A DNA stretch of 5,913 nt from JAWXVD01 sp044425705 (GTDB lineage: Bacteria > Bacillota > Clostridia > Lachnospirales > Lachnospiraceae): assembly GCA_044425705.1 (NCBI GenBank), contig JAWXVD010000170.1, positions 1 through 5,913 on the forward strand, written 5' to 3'. Position numbers and translations under genes: made by a program. Of the stretch, positions 1-5,632 are shown piece after piece (the stretch's first letter is position 1; every line of letters begins with the position of its first letter). The notes below the pieces were generated by a model that saw only the letters and a program-made list of their open reading frames with translations, was not told where the DNA came from and ran no database searches.

Positions 1-58
1 AGGTGTAAGCATGGTAACATGTGTAGCTGATGGTTACTAATCGGTCGAGGGCTTATCC
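1..58 (+). rRNA. rrl: 23S ribosomal RNA, 3' end (partial)
   Basis: The first 58 bases match the conserved 3' end of bacterial 23S rRNA. The segment ACTAATCGGTCGAGG (36-50) is the universal ACTAAT-GGTCGAGG block. It is followed by GCTTATCC (51-58), the 3' strand of the helix that closes the molecule by pairing with its 5' end. The mature end is placed at about 58 by analogy with other 23S genes; an error of a few bases is possible. The gene begins outside the window. It is part of the large ribosomal subunit and sits at the downstream end of an rRNA operon. Confidence 0.93.
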
Positions 59-190
59 AAAAAGGAAAGAAAGTTCGAAAGAGCTAGAAATCCAAGGAAT
101 TGGTAAACTCGGAAAGAAACGACTGTACTAGAAATAGTGCAGAAAAGATAGATAGATGAAATTCAGTGTTCGGTTTTGAAGGTATAATGG
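59..190 (+). other. 23S rRNA trailer with three GNRA-loop hairpins, no 5S gene
   Basis: This stretch lies between the 23S end and the operon terminator. It can form three successive hairpins: AGTTC-GAAA-GAGCT (72-85, one U-G pair), CCAA-GGAA-TTGG (92-103), and CTGTACTA-GAAA-TAGTGCAG (123-142, 8 bp with one U-G pair). All three loops fit the GNRA tetraloop consensus. No 5S rRNA-like sequence of about 117 nt is present. The tail GTTCGGTTTTGAAGGTA (169-185) resembles the spacer that often precedes a 5S gene in Clostridia, recalled from memory, so a 5S may have been lost here. The likely role is as a pre-rRNA processing substrate. Confidence 0.6.
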
Positions 191-223
191 AAAAGCTTTG
201 TCAGTTAATGACAGAGCTTTTTT
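191..223 (+). terminator. Intrinsic terminator of the rRNA operon
   Basis: AAAAGCTTTGTCA (191-203) pairs with TGACAGAGCTTTT (209-221) around a 5-nt loop GTTAA. The pairing is continuous with one U-G wobble, and six T residues follow at 218-223. This is a standard Rho-independent terminator and closes the rRNA transcription unit before the downstream genes. Confidence 0.9.
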
Positions 224-239
224 GTAGTTATTGTTAAAA

Positions 240-332
240 TTCTATAGAAATGAATTGAATTCATAATGGATGTAAGATATAATCTTATAGAATATATCGC
301 ATAAGATTTATCTTAAAGTGTATAAATTTATA
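240..332. promoter_or_regulatory. Cluster of five perfect palindromes around the promoter
   Basis: Five exact dyads lie within 93 bp: TTCTATAGAA (240-249), ATGAATT-G-AATTCAT (250-264, over the -35 box), TAAGAT-ATA-ATCTTA (273-287, over the -10 box), TAAGAT-TT-ATCTTA (302-315, just after the predicted start) and TATAAATTTATA (321-332). The third and fourth share identical 6-bp half-sites and look like a pair of operators for one dimeric DNA-binding protein. The others may be chance products of AT-rich sequence. No regulator gene is in the window, so the protein involved is unknown. Confidence 0.45.
255..283 (+). promoter_or_regulatory. Sigma-A-type promoter for the small acidic gene
   Basis: TTGAAT (255-260) and TATAAT (278-283) are separated by exactly 17 bp. 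The -10 box is perfect and the -35 box matches 4 of 6. The predicted start of transcription is near 290, which gives a leader of about 90 nt before the ATG at 379. It is the best promoter match between the rRNA terminator and the first gene, and it may serve the MORN and ABC genes too. A second TATAAT at 341-346 has no acceptable -35 box. Confidence 0.7.
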
Positions 333-378
333 ACTAATAATATAATAGATGCATTTATAATAAGAAGTGGAGAGAATT

Positions 379-579
379 ATGGAAAAAAGTTGGAAAGAGC
401 AATATTTGGCAGGTGAGATAGAGTTTGAAACAATCGATGATTATAGCTATGAATGGGGTATTAGTGATGAAACACGTACACTTTGTGAATATTTAGGATT
501 AGATGCAGATGAAGAGGATGCATGGGTGAGTGTGTCTGAGGAAGCCTTATATGAATTATTAGAGCAACAAAAGAAATAA
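379..579 (+). CDS. Small acidic protein of unknown function (66 aa)
   Basis: The ATG at 379 is preferred because GGAG (369-372) lies 6 nt upstream. An in-frame GTG at 367 overlaps this ribosome binding site and is unlikely to be the start. The product begins MEKSWKEQYLAGEIEFETID and is strongly acidic, with a patch LDADEEDAW near residue 43-51 and a short basic end (QQKK). It has no signal peptide, no membrane segment and only one cysteine. The helix-friendly composition and aromatic residues suggest a small folded cytosolic protein. Small proteins with a similar opening (K/S-W-K-E-x-Y-L-A-G-E-I) are, as I recall, common unnamed proteins in Clostridia, but I cannot assign a family. It follows a good promoter with palindromes and is separated from the MORN gene by 131 nt with no clear terminator. 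Its function is unknown. Confidence 0.75.
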   Translation: MEKSWKEQYLAGEIEFETIDDYSYEWGISDETRTLCEYLGLDADEEDAWVSVSEEALYELLEQQKK

Positions 580-710
580 ATATTTTCGTAAGTAAAATTA
601 ATAATATGTTAAGAAATGTACAAGGATAAATAAAAATATTATTGGTAAAGTTTATTGTAGAAGTGAAACATAGTTGCTAGATAATATTTTGGGGAAAGGA
701 AATATCATTC

Positions 711-1775
711 ATGAGAGAGTTTAAAAATAAAGAAGTTATTATGGGGTTAATCGTTATCATCATATTAGCTATCATTGCAATTTTCTTGATTTTCAGAAGA
801 GAAGTGAAATTAGCTAATGAATCAGAGACTGTAACCGCAGAAGAAGTACAGTTAAATACTGATGAAGAGGTGTTAGATGATAGCATTGATATGGAAGTTA
901 CAGTGGAGGAAGTCGATACTTCTGATGAAATAAAAAATGTGACAGATGAAATAGCTGAAGCTGAGACGGATGAAGAAAAAGCTGTCTTAGTTACAAATGC
1001 CATTGTTGTAGATAAGGATGAAAGTACAACTGTTATATCTGAAGATGTTGCAACGATGTTAGGTAAACTTGATCATGTTTATGAAGAAAAGACATTAATT
1101 GAAAGAAAAGTGCGCGATAGTCAATTAGAAGAATTATATACTTATTGGAACGATTATAAATTGGAAGCAGTGGATGATTTGGTTCATCTTGAGCGAGTAA
1201 TGAGTATTTCAGAAGAGCTAGAAGGAACTCATAATTACTACTATTATGGAGAGACTAATTCAGCAGGCGAACCTAATGGCAGTGGTCTTGCAGTCTATGC
1301 GAATAATGCATACTACTGTGGAGATTGGGTAGATGGTCAAAGAAGTGGTAATGGTATGTGGTTACAAGAGTATATTTATGATGATAATATTCCGGCTGAA
1401 GATCAAATGATTATTGAGCATAGCTACAATGGTGAATGGAGCAATGATCTACCTAATGGTGAAGGACAAGAACATTATAGTTATAATTTGGATGCATTAG
1501 AAGACGGAATTCGTTATATCAATAATGTAATTGGAACTTTTGCAGATGGTTACTATACAGGTGAAGAATATATTATGACCATTGAAGATAATGGAAATAT
1601 TAATAATTTTATGGGTATAGCAATCAGAGGTGTATGGAGTTTAGTGGAAGATATGAATGAATTAGGAGAGATTCCTATTTGGTATCGTCTTGATGTAGAA
1701 AATGCATATTACTGGATTATGCCAGAAGAAAATTATAATTATGGAATCATGGGTTTAAAGAAATTAAATGATTAA
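711..1775 (+). CDS. Membrane-anchored MORN-repeat protein with acidic linker (354 aa)
   Basis: The ATG at 711 follows GGGGAAAGGA (691-700) at a slightly long 10-nt spacing. A later ATG at 741 has no good binding site and would leave out residues before the membrane segment. Residues 10-28 form one hydrophobic helix (signal anchor; no lipobox or obvious cleavage site). Residues 31-90 are a linker with about 40 percent Asp and Glu and only a few Lys. Residues 120-170 look helical. From 176 on the chain is rich in Tyr, Gly, Trp and Asn, with MORN-type motifs: GETNSAGEPNGSG (180-192), YYCGDWVDGQRSGNG (201-215), YNGEWSNDLPNGEG (239-252) and a worn one near 274-285. MORN repeats are known protein- or lipid-binding hairpins. 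The C-terminal part (290-354) is unassigned. The two Arg right after the membrane segment make topology uncertain. It lies 60 nt before the ABC exporter genes with no terminator between, so co-transcription is likely. A role as exporter partner is only inferred. Confidence 0.82.
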   Translation: MREFKNKEVIMGLIVIIILAIIAIFLIFRREVKLANESETVTAEEVQLNTDEEVLDDSIDMEVTVEEVDTSDEIKNVTDEIAEAETDEEKAVLVTNAIVVDKDESTTVISEDVATMLGKLDHVYEEKTLIERKVRDSQLEELYTYWNDYKLEAVDDLVHLERVMSISEELEGTHNYYYYGETNSAGEPNGSGLAVYANNAYYCGDWVDGQRSGNGMWLQEYIYDDNIPAEDQMIIEHSYNGEWSNDLPNGEGQEHYSYNLDALEDGIRYINNVIGTFADGYYTGEEYIMTIEDNGNINNFMGIAIRGVWSLVEDMNELGEIPIWYRLDVENAYYWIMPEENYNYGIMGLKKLND

Positions 1776-1835
1776 TAACGGATTATGGGTTACCGTGATT
1801 AACCTAAATATGATGATATAAGGTATGAATTGATA

Positions 1836-3584
1836 ATGAAGCATTTATTGAAATATCTAAAGGATTATAAAAAAGAAACAGTGTTGGCACCATTATTTAA
1901 AATGTTAGAAGCAATATTTGAACTGATAGTTCCTTTGCTGATGGCTGTGATTATTGATGAAGGTATCGGTGGCAATAATACCACCGTTATCATTCAAATG
2001 GGAATTATTTTAGTCTTATTAACGGCGGTGGGTTCCACTAGTTCTATCACTGCACAGTATTTTTCTGCCAAGTCTGCAGTGGGTTTTGCGACACAGATGA
2101 AAAGTGCTTTGTTTTCTCATATACAAAAATTGTCTTTTACAGAAATGGATGAAGTGGGTACTTCTACATTAATTACCAGAATGACAAGCGATGTCAATCA
2201 AGTACAAAATTGTGTGAACATGGTATTGAGATTGTTTTTAAGATCTCCATTTATAGTAATAGGAGCGATGATTATGGCGTTTACAATTGACGTGAAATCA
2301 GCGCTCATTTTTGTGGTTGCAATCCCTTTATTATCCATAGTGGTATTTGGTGTGATGATTCTATGTATGCCCTTATATAAAAAAGTGCAGATGAAATTGG
2401 ATAGTTTATTACAGATTACAAAAGAAACTTTAACAGGTGTCAGAGTCATTCGAGCATTTCATCAAGAAGAGGAAGAAGTCGAAAAATTCGAATCAGAAAA
2501 TGCTAATTTAATTATCATTCAAAAAGCTGCTGGGAAATTATCTGCATTAATGAATCCAGTCACGTATCTAATTGTAAATACAGCTACTATTTTTTTGATT
2601 TGGACAGGGGCATGGCAAGTAGAAGGAGGCGCAATCACGCAAGGAGAGGTAGTAGCACTTGTTAACTATATGTCTCAAATTTTGGTGGAATTGGTAAAGC
2701 TTGCAAATTTAATTATTTTAATTACAAAGGGTGTAGCTTGTGGCAATCGTTTGCAGAATGTATTTGAAATGGAACCAAGTTTAGTTAGTGGTGCTGAAGA
2801 TATTAAAAGAGATTTTGTAAATGAATCATCTGACGAAATGATTCTCTCCTTCAAAAATGTTTCTCTTTCTTATAAAAATGCAGGAGAGGAATCATTAACA
2901 GATATCTCATTTGATGTGATGAAAGGTCAGACTGTAGGAATTATCGGTGGAACGGGATCAGGAAAAACGTCTATTGTAAATTTAATACCACGTTTTTATG
3001 ATGCTACAAAAGGTGAAGTGTTATTCCATGGAAAGGATATTAGGGAATATAATCTAGATGTTTTAAGAGAAAGAATTGGTGTAGTTATGCAAAAATCAAT
3101 TCTTTTTAAAGGTACTATTAGAGAAAATATCTTATGGGGAAAAGAAGATGCAAGTGAATTTGAAATTGAAAAAGCATTAAAAGATTCACAAGCACTAGAG
3201 ATTGTAAATGGTAAAGATGGTGGTCTTGATTTTTTAGTATCACAAGGTGGGAAAAACTTATCAGGTGGACAGAGACAGAGATTAAATATTGCTAGGGCAC
3301 TTGTTAGAAATCCAGAGATTTTGATTTTAGATGATAGTTCTTCGGCTCTTGATTATGCTACAGATGCAAAATTAAGAATGGCATTAAAAGAAATGAAAGA
3401 AGACACTACCATATTGATGGTTTCACAAAGAACAAACGCTATACGTTATGCGGATTTTATTTTAGTTGTTGATGATGGGCATATTGTTGGTAAGGGAACA
3501 CATGATGAATTATTAGAAAATTGTCTCGTTTATCAGGAAATTTATTATTCACAATTTCCAAAAGAAGAGAAAAAGGAGGCATAA
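1836..3584 (+). CDS. Heterodimeric ABC exporter, subunit with degenerate ATPase site (582 aa)
   Basis: This is a half-transporter: six membrane helices (about 14-41, 49-78, 127-151, 156-178, 240-260, 270-299) fused to an ATP-binding domain (about 335-570). The visible motifs are Walker A GGTGSGKT (371-378), Q-loop Gln 419, signature LSGGQ (475-479), Walker B ILILDD (495-500) and D-loop SALD (503-506). The catalytic Glu after Walker B is Asp 500, and the switch His is Gln 531 (VSQR in place of the usual AHR). Both changes mark the non-hydrolysing site of heterodimeric exporters such as TM287/288, LmrCD and BmrCD. The family exports drugs, lipids or peptides; the substrate here cannot be read. 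The ATG at 1836 fits TAAGG (1819-1823) if it is aligned as part of TAAGGAGGT. A TTG at 1830, two codons earlier, is an alternative start. There is no peptidase C39 domain, so a bacteriocin-processing role is unlikely. The partner gene follows after 2 nt. Confidence 0.95.
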   Translation: MKHLLKYLKDYKKETVLAPLFKMLEAIFELIVPLLMAVIIDEGIGGNNTTVIIQMGIILVLLTAVGSTSSITAQYFSAKSAVGFATQMKSALFSHIQKLSFTEMDEVGTSTLITRMTSDVNQVQNCVNMVLRLFLRSPFIVIGAMIMAFTIDVKSALIFVVAIPLLSIVVFGVMILCMPLYKKVQMKLDSLLQITKETLTGVRVIRAFHQEEEEVEKFESENANLIIIQKAAGKLSALMNPVTYLIVNTATIFLIWTGAWQVEGGAITQGEVVALVNYMSQILVELVKLANLIILITKGVACGNRLQNVFEMEPSLVSGAEDIKRDFVNESSDEMILSFKNVSLSYKNAGEESLTDISFDVMKGQTVGIIGGTGSGKTSIVNLIPRFYDATKGEVLFHGKDIREYNLDVLRERIGVVMQKSILFKGTIRENILWGKEDASEFEIEKALKDSQALEIVNGKDGGLDFLVSQGGKNLSGGQRQRLNIARALVRNPEILILDDSSSALDYATDAKLRMALKEMKEDTTILMVSQRTNAIRYADFILVVDDGHIVGKGTHDELLENCLVYQEIYYSQFPKEEKKEA

Positions 3585-3589
3585 AAGTG
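3574..3589 (+). promoter_or_regulatory. Shine-Dalgarno that fixes the GTG start of the second ABC gene
   Basis: AGGAGG (3574-3579) is a perfect binding site located inside the last codons of the first ABC gene, 7 nt before GTG 3587-3589. The stop codon of the first gene (3582-3584) lies between them. This geometry supports translational coupling and rules out the longer reading that would begin with a TTG at 3521 inside the first gene. Confidence 0.88.
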
Positions 3590-5347
3590 GTAAATAATCA
3601 GCAGAAGAACACACAAAAAGAAACAGCAAAAAAAGTGCTTAGATACATTGGAAACTATAAAATAACTGTTGTAGCGTCCCTTGTATTCGCTTTCACTACG
3701 GTAATTTGTACCTTATACACACCAATTTTGGTGGGCCAAGCAATTGATTATATCATAGCACCAGGTCAGGTTACGTTTGAAAAAATATTTGAAATTTTAT
3801 TACAAATTGGTGTGCTAATAGCATGTACAGTGATATCTCAGTGGATCATGAATTTAGCTAACAATAAAGTTACTTATGGGGTGATTGGTGATATTAGAAA
3901 TAAAGCTATTGAAAAAATAGAAAGATTACCATTAAAATATATAGATGGACGTTCTAATGGTGAAATAGTAAGTCGTGTGATTGCGGATGCAGACCAATTT
4001 GCAGATGGTATGCTAATGGGATTCACCCAGTTTTTTACAGGAGTACTCACTATCGTTGGAACCTTGTTCTTTATGTTGAGCCTAGATGTTGGTATTACTT
4101 TAGTAGTTGTTGTTATTACACCTGTATCTTTCTTGGTAGCTAGCTTTATTGCTAAAAAGACATTTACGATGTTTAAAGTACAATCTGAAACCAGAGGAGA
4201 ACAAACTGCTTTTATTGATGAGATGATTGGAAATCAAAAGGTGGTACAGGCATTCTCACAAGAAGAGGAAACAAAAGAAACATTTGATGAAATTGGTAAA
4301 CGTTTGGAAAATGCGTCTATACAGGCTACATTTTATTCTTCTATTACAAATCCAGCTACAAGATTTGTAAATAGCTTGGTGTATGTAGGTGTTGGTATCT
4401 ACGGTGCTTTTGTTGCTATTCAAGGTGGGATTACAGTTGGTGGTTTATCATGTTTTTTAAGTTATGCGAATCAATACACGAAACCATTTAATGAAATATC
4501 AGGTGTCGTTACAGAATTACAAAATGCCTTAGTATGTGCAGGAAGATTATTTGAATTGATTGAAGCAGAACCGCAGAGTGATGAACCTAAAAATGCTATT
4601 ACATTAAAAGATGTGGAAGGAAGGATTTCCTTAGAGCACGTATATTTTTCTTATACAGAAGAAAAGAAGCTAATTGAAGACTTTAATCTTTCCGTTTTAC
4701 CAGGACAGAAAGTTGCAATTGTAGGTCCTACAGGTTGTGGAAAAACCACACTGATTAATTTATTAATGCGATTTTATGATGTAAATAGTGGAAGTATTAA
4801 AGTGGATGGGAATCCCATTACTGAGGTTACAAGAGATAGTTTACGTGGCAGCTATGGTATGGTACTACAAGAAACTTGGTTACGTGCTGGAACCATTAGA
4901 GAAAATATTTGTATGGGAAAAACAGATGCAACAAAGGAAGAAATGATAGCTGCAGCAAAAGCATCTCATGCCCATAGTTTTATTAAGCGTTTGCCAGATG
5001 GATATGATACAATCATTTCAGAAGGCGGTGGAAATTTATCGGGTGGTCAAAAACAATTGCTTTGTATTACAAGAGTTATGTTATGTTTGCCACCGATGTT
5101 GATTTTAGATGAGGCTACTTCTTCTATAGATACACGTACAGAAATTAAGATTCAAGAAGCATTCAGTAGGTTGATGGAAGGTAGAACAAGTTTTATTGTG
5201 GCACATAGACTTTCCACGATTATGGAAGCGGATATTATTATCGTGATGAAAGATGGACATATCATTGAACAGGGTCATCATAAAGAGCTTCTTGAAAAGC
5301 AAGGTTTTTACTATAATTTATATGAAAGTCAATTTGTAAAAGCATAA
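3587..5347 (+). CDS. Heterodimeric ABC exporter, catalytic subunit (586 aa)
   Basis: This is the second half-transporter, partner of the gene just upstream. It starts with GTG behind a perfect AGGAGG. Six membrane helices are at about 26-50, 67-89, 142-166, 168-189, 257-278 and 283-308. The ATP-binding domain has an aromatic A-loop Tyr 356, Walker A GPTGCGKT (380-387), Q-loop Gln 428, signature LSGGQ (484-488), Walker B LILDE with catalytic Glu 509, D-loop SSID (512-515) and switch His 540 (VAHRLSTI). All residues needed for hydrolysis are present, in contrast to the upstream subunit. The stretch after the signature (KQLLCITRVML) and Walker B followed by ATSSIDTRTE resemble the TM288/LmrD side of such pairs. 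The signature itself is canonical, whereas in TM288, as I recall, it is LSQGQ. The length of about 590 residues is normal and there is no large extracellular insert of the kind seen in BmrD. The last codon and the stop are part of a tandem repeat that continues downstream. Confidence 0.95.
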   Translation: MVNNQQKNTQKETAKKVLRYIGNYKITVVASLVFAFTTVICTLYTPILVGQAIDYIIAPGQVTFEKIFEILLQIGVLIACTVISQWIMNLANNKVTYGVIGDIRNKAIEKIERLPLKYIDGRSNGEIVSRVIADADQFADGMLMGFTQFFTGVLTIVGTLFFMLSLDVGITLVVVVITPVSFLVASFIAKKTFTMFKVQSETRGEQTAFIDEMIGNQKVVQAFSQEEETKETFDEIGKRLENASIQATFYSSITNPATRFVNSLVYVGVGIYGAFVAIQGGITVGGLSCFLSYANQYTKPFNEISGVVTELQNALVCAGRLFELIEAEPQSDEPKNAITLKDVEGRISLEHVYFSYTEEKKLIEDFNLSVLPGQKVAIVGPTGCGKTTLINLLMRFYDVNSGSIKVDGNPITEVTRDSLRGSYGMVLQETWLRAGTIRENICMGKTDATKEEMIAAAKASHAHSFIKRLPDGYDTIISEGGGNLSGGQKQLLCITRVMLCLPPMLILDEATSSIDTRTEIKIQEAFSRLMEGRTSFIVAHRLSTIMEADIIIVMKDGHIIEQGHHKELLEKQGFYYNLYESQFVKA

Positions 5348-5406
5348 AAGATTAAAAAAGTATAAAAGATTAAAAAAGCATAAAAGATTAAAAAAGTATA
5401 AAAGAT
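5342..5406 (+). repeat. 18-bp tandem repeat, about 3.6 copies, starting in the ABC stop region
   Basis: The unit is GCATAAAAGATTAAAAAA, at 5342-5359, 5360-5377, 5378-5395 and a partial copy at 5396-5406. Copies alternate between GCA and GTA at the start, so copies 1 and 3 are identical, and copy 2 and the 11 bases of copy 4 agree with each other. This implies a doubling of a 36-bp block. The first unit contains the final Ala codon and the TAA stop of the second ABC gene, so the repeat is a duplication of the gene's own 3' end. Because 18 is a multiple of 3, each copy carries the stop in the same frame. It probably arose by replication slippage and may vary in copy number between strains. Confidence 0.93.
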
Positions 5407-5427
5407 ATACTATGTAAAGTTTTTTTC

Positions 5428-5456
5428 TTGACAAGTGTATTCTTACCATATATACT
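5428..5456 (+). promoter_or_regulatory. Near-consensus sigma-A promoter before the helicase leader
   Basis: TTGACA (5428-5433) is a perfect -35 box. TATACT (5451-5456) matches 5 of 6 at the -10 box, and the spacer is exactly 17 bp. Transcription should start near 5463. Seven T residues (5420-5426) precede the -35 box. It is the strongest promoter match in the window. It points toward the DEAD-box helicase but is followed almost at once by a terminator. Confidence 0.82.
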
Positions 5457-5477
5457 GAGTAAGGTTCGTGATACGTA

Positions 5478-5517
5478 AAAGGCAGCCCTTGACAAACGAG
5501 AGGCTGTCTTTCTTTTT
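5478..5517 (+). terminator. Intrinsic terminator, about 15 nt after a promoter
   Basis: AAAGGCAGCC (5478-5487) pairs with GGCTGTCTTT (5502-5511) with one G-U pair, around a 14-nt loop, and is followed by the T-rich tail TCTTTTTGA (5511-5519). The GC-rich core (GGCAGCC/GGCTGTC) and the tail are typical of Rho-independent terminators. It can serve as the end of the ABC operon. It also lies so close to the promoter at 5428-5456 that it would end that transcript after roughly 50-55 nt unless it is bypassed. Confidence 0.85.
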
Positions 5518-5632
5518 GATTAATGTAAGTTGATTTTCAACTGGCAATTTCTCTCGTGCGAGCCAAAGTTACTAGACTGAATGTTATAGTTATTAGTATG
5601 GGCAAATGGCCCCATGAAAGAAAGAGGAAAGA
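5518..5632 (+). promoter_or_regulatory. Structured leader of the DEAD-box helicase gene
   Basis: This segment lies between the terminator and the helicase ATG. It holds hairpins AGTTGA-TTT-TCAACT (5528-5542), TGGC (5542-5545) with GCCA (5562-5565) around an inner CTC-GTGC-GAG, and ATGGGC (5598-5603) with GCCCCAT (5609-5615, one C bulged). A possible extended -10 element TGTTATAGT (5582-5590) without a -35 box would start transcription near 5597, putting the last hairpin at the very 5' end of that mRNA. The ribosome binding site GAGG (5624-5627) lies 5 nt before the ATG. No known riboswitch class is recognised. Confidence 0.45.

Noticed and set aside
580..710. Promoter before the MORN gene (GATAAT at 680-685 with TTGTAG at 655-660)
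   Set aside because: The spacer is 19 bp, the -35 box is poor, and the predicted start would fall within the ribosome binding site at 691-700. No other good pair is seen in this gap, and no terminator.
677..1003. Open frame on the minus strand with a Ser-rich product opposite the MORN gene
   Set aside because: It is the antisense of the Asp/Glu-rich linker (GAA/GAT codons read backwards give Ser, Phe and Ile), with no ribosome binding site of note and a better gene on the plus strand.
1778..1804. Small inverted repeats between the MORN and ABC genes (ACGG/CCGT and GGTTA/TAACC)
   Set aside because: The stems are only 4-5 bp, overlap one another and lack a T tract, so this is neither a terminator nor a convincing attenuator.
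2198..2449. Open frame on the minus strand within the first ABC gene
   Set aside because: It is a shadow of a well-supported gene, with no recognisable protein features.
3521..3586. N-terminal extension of the second ABC gene from a TTG at 3521
   Set aside because: It would overlap the end of the first ABC gene by 64 nt in another frame. The GTG at 3587 has a perfect AGGAGG at 7 nt, and the protein then starts at the expected distance before the first membrane helix.
5105..5302. Open frame on the minus strand within the second ABC gene
   Set aside because: It lies opposite the conserved Walker B and H-loop region of the ABC gene, with no sign of independent coding.
5342..5406. CRISPR-like array
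   Set aside because: The repeats are contiguous 18-bp units without spacers and low in complexity; no cas gene is near.
5395..5426. AT-only hairpin AGTATA/TATACT followed by seven T residues, as a terminator for the ABC operon
   Set aside because: The stem has a single G-C pair and the T run begins about 8 nt after it. The hairpin at 5478-5511 is a far better terminator.
5468..5533. 21-codon leader frame (GTG start) spanning the terminator, as in ribosome-mediated attenuation
   Set aside because: The predicted transcript starts only about 5 nt before it, leaving no room for a ribosome binding site, and the peptide has no informative codon run.
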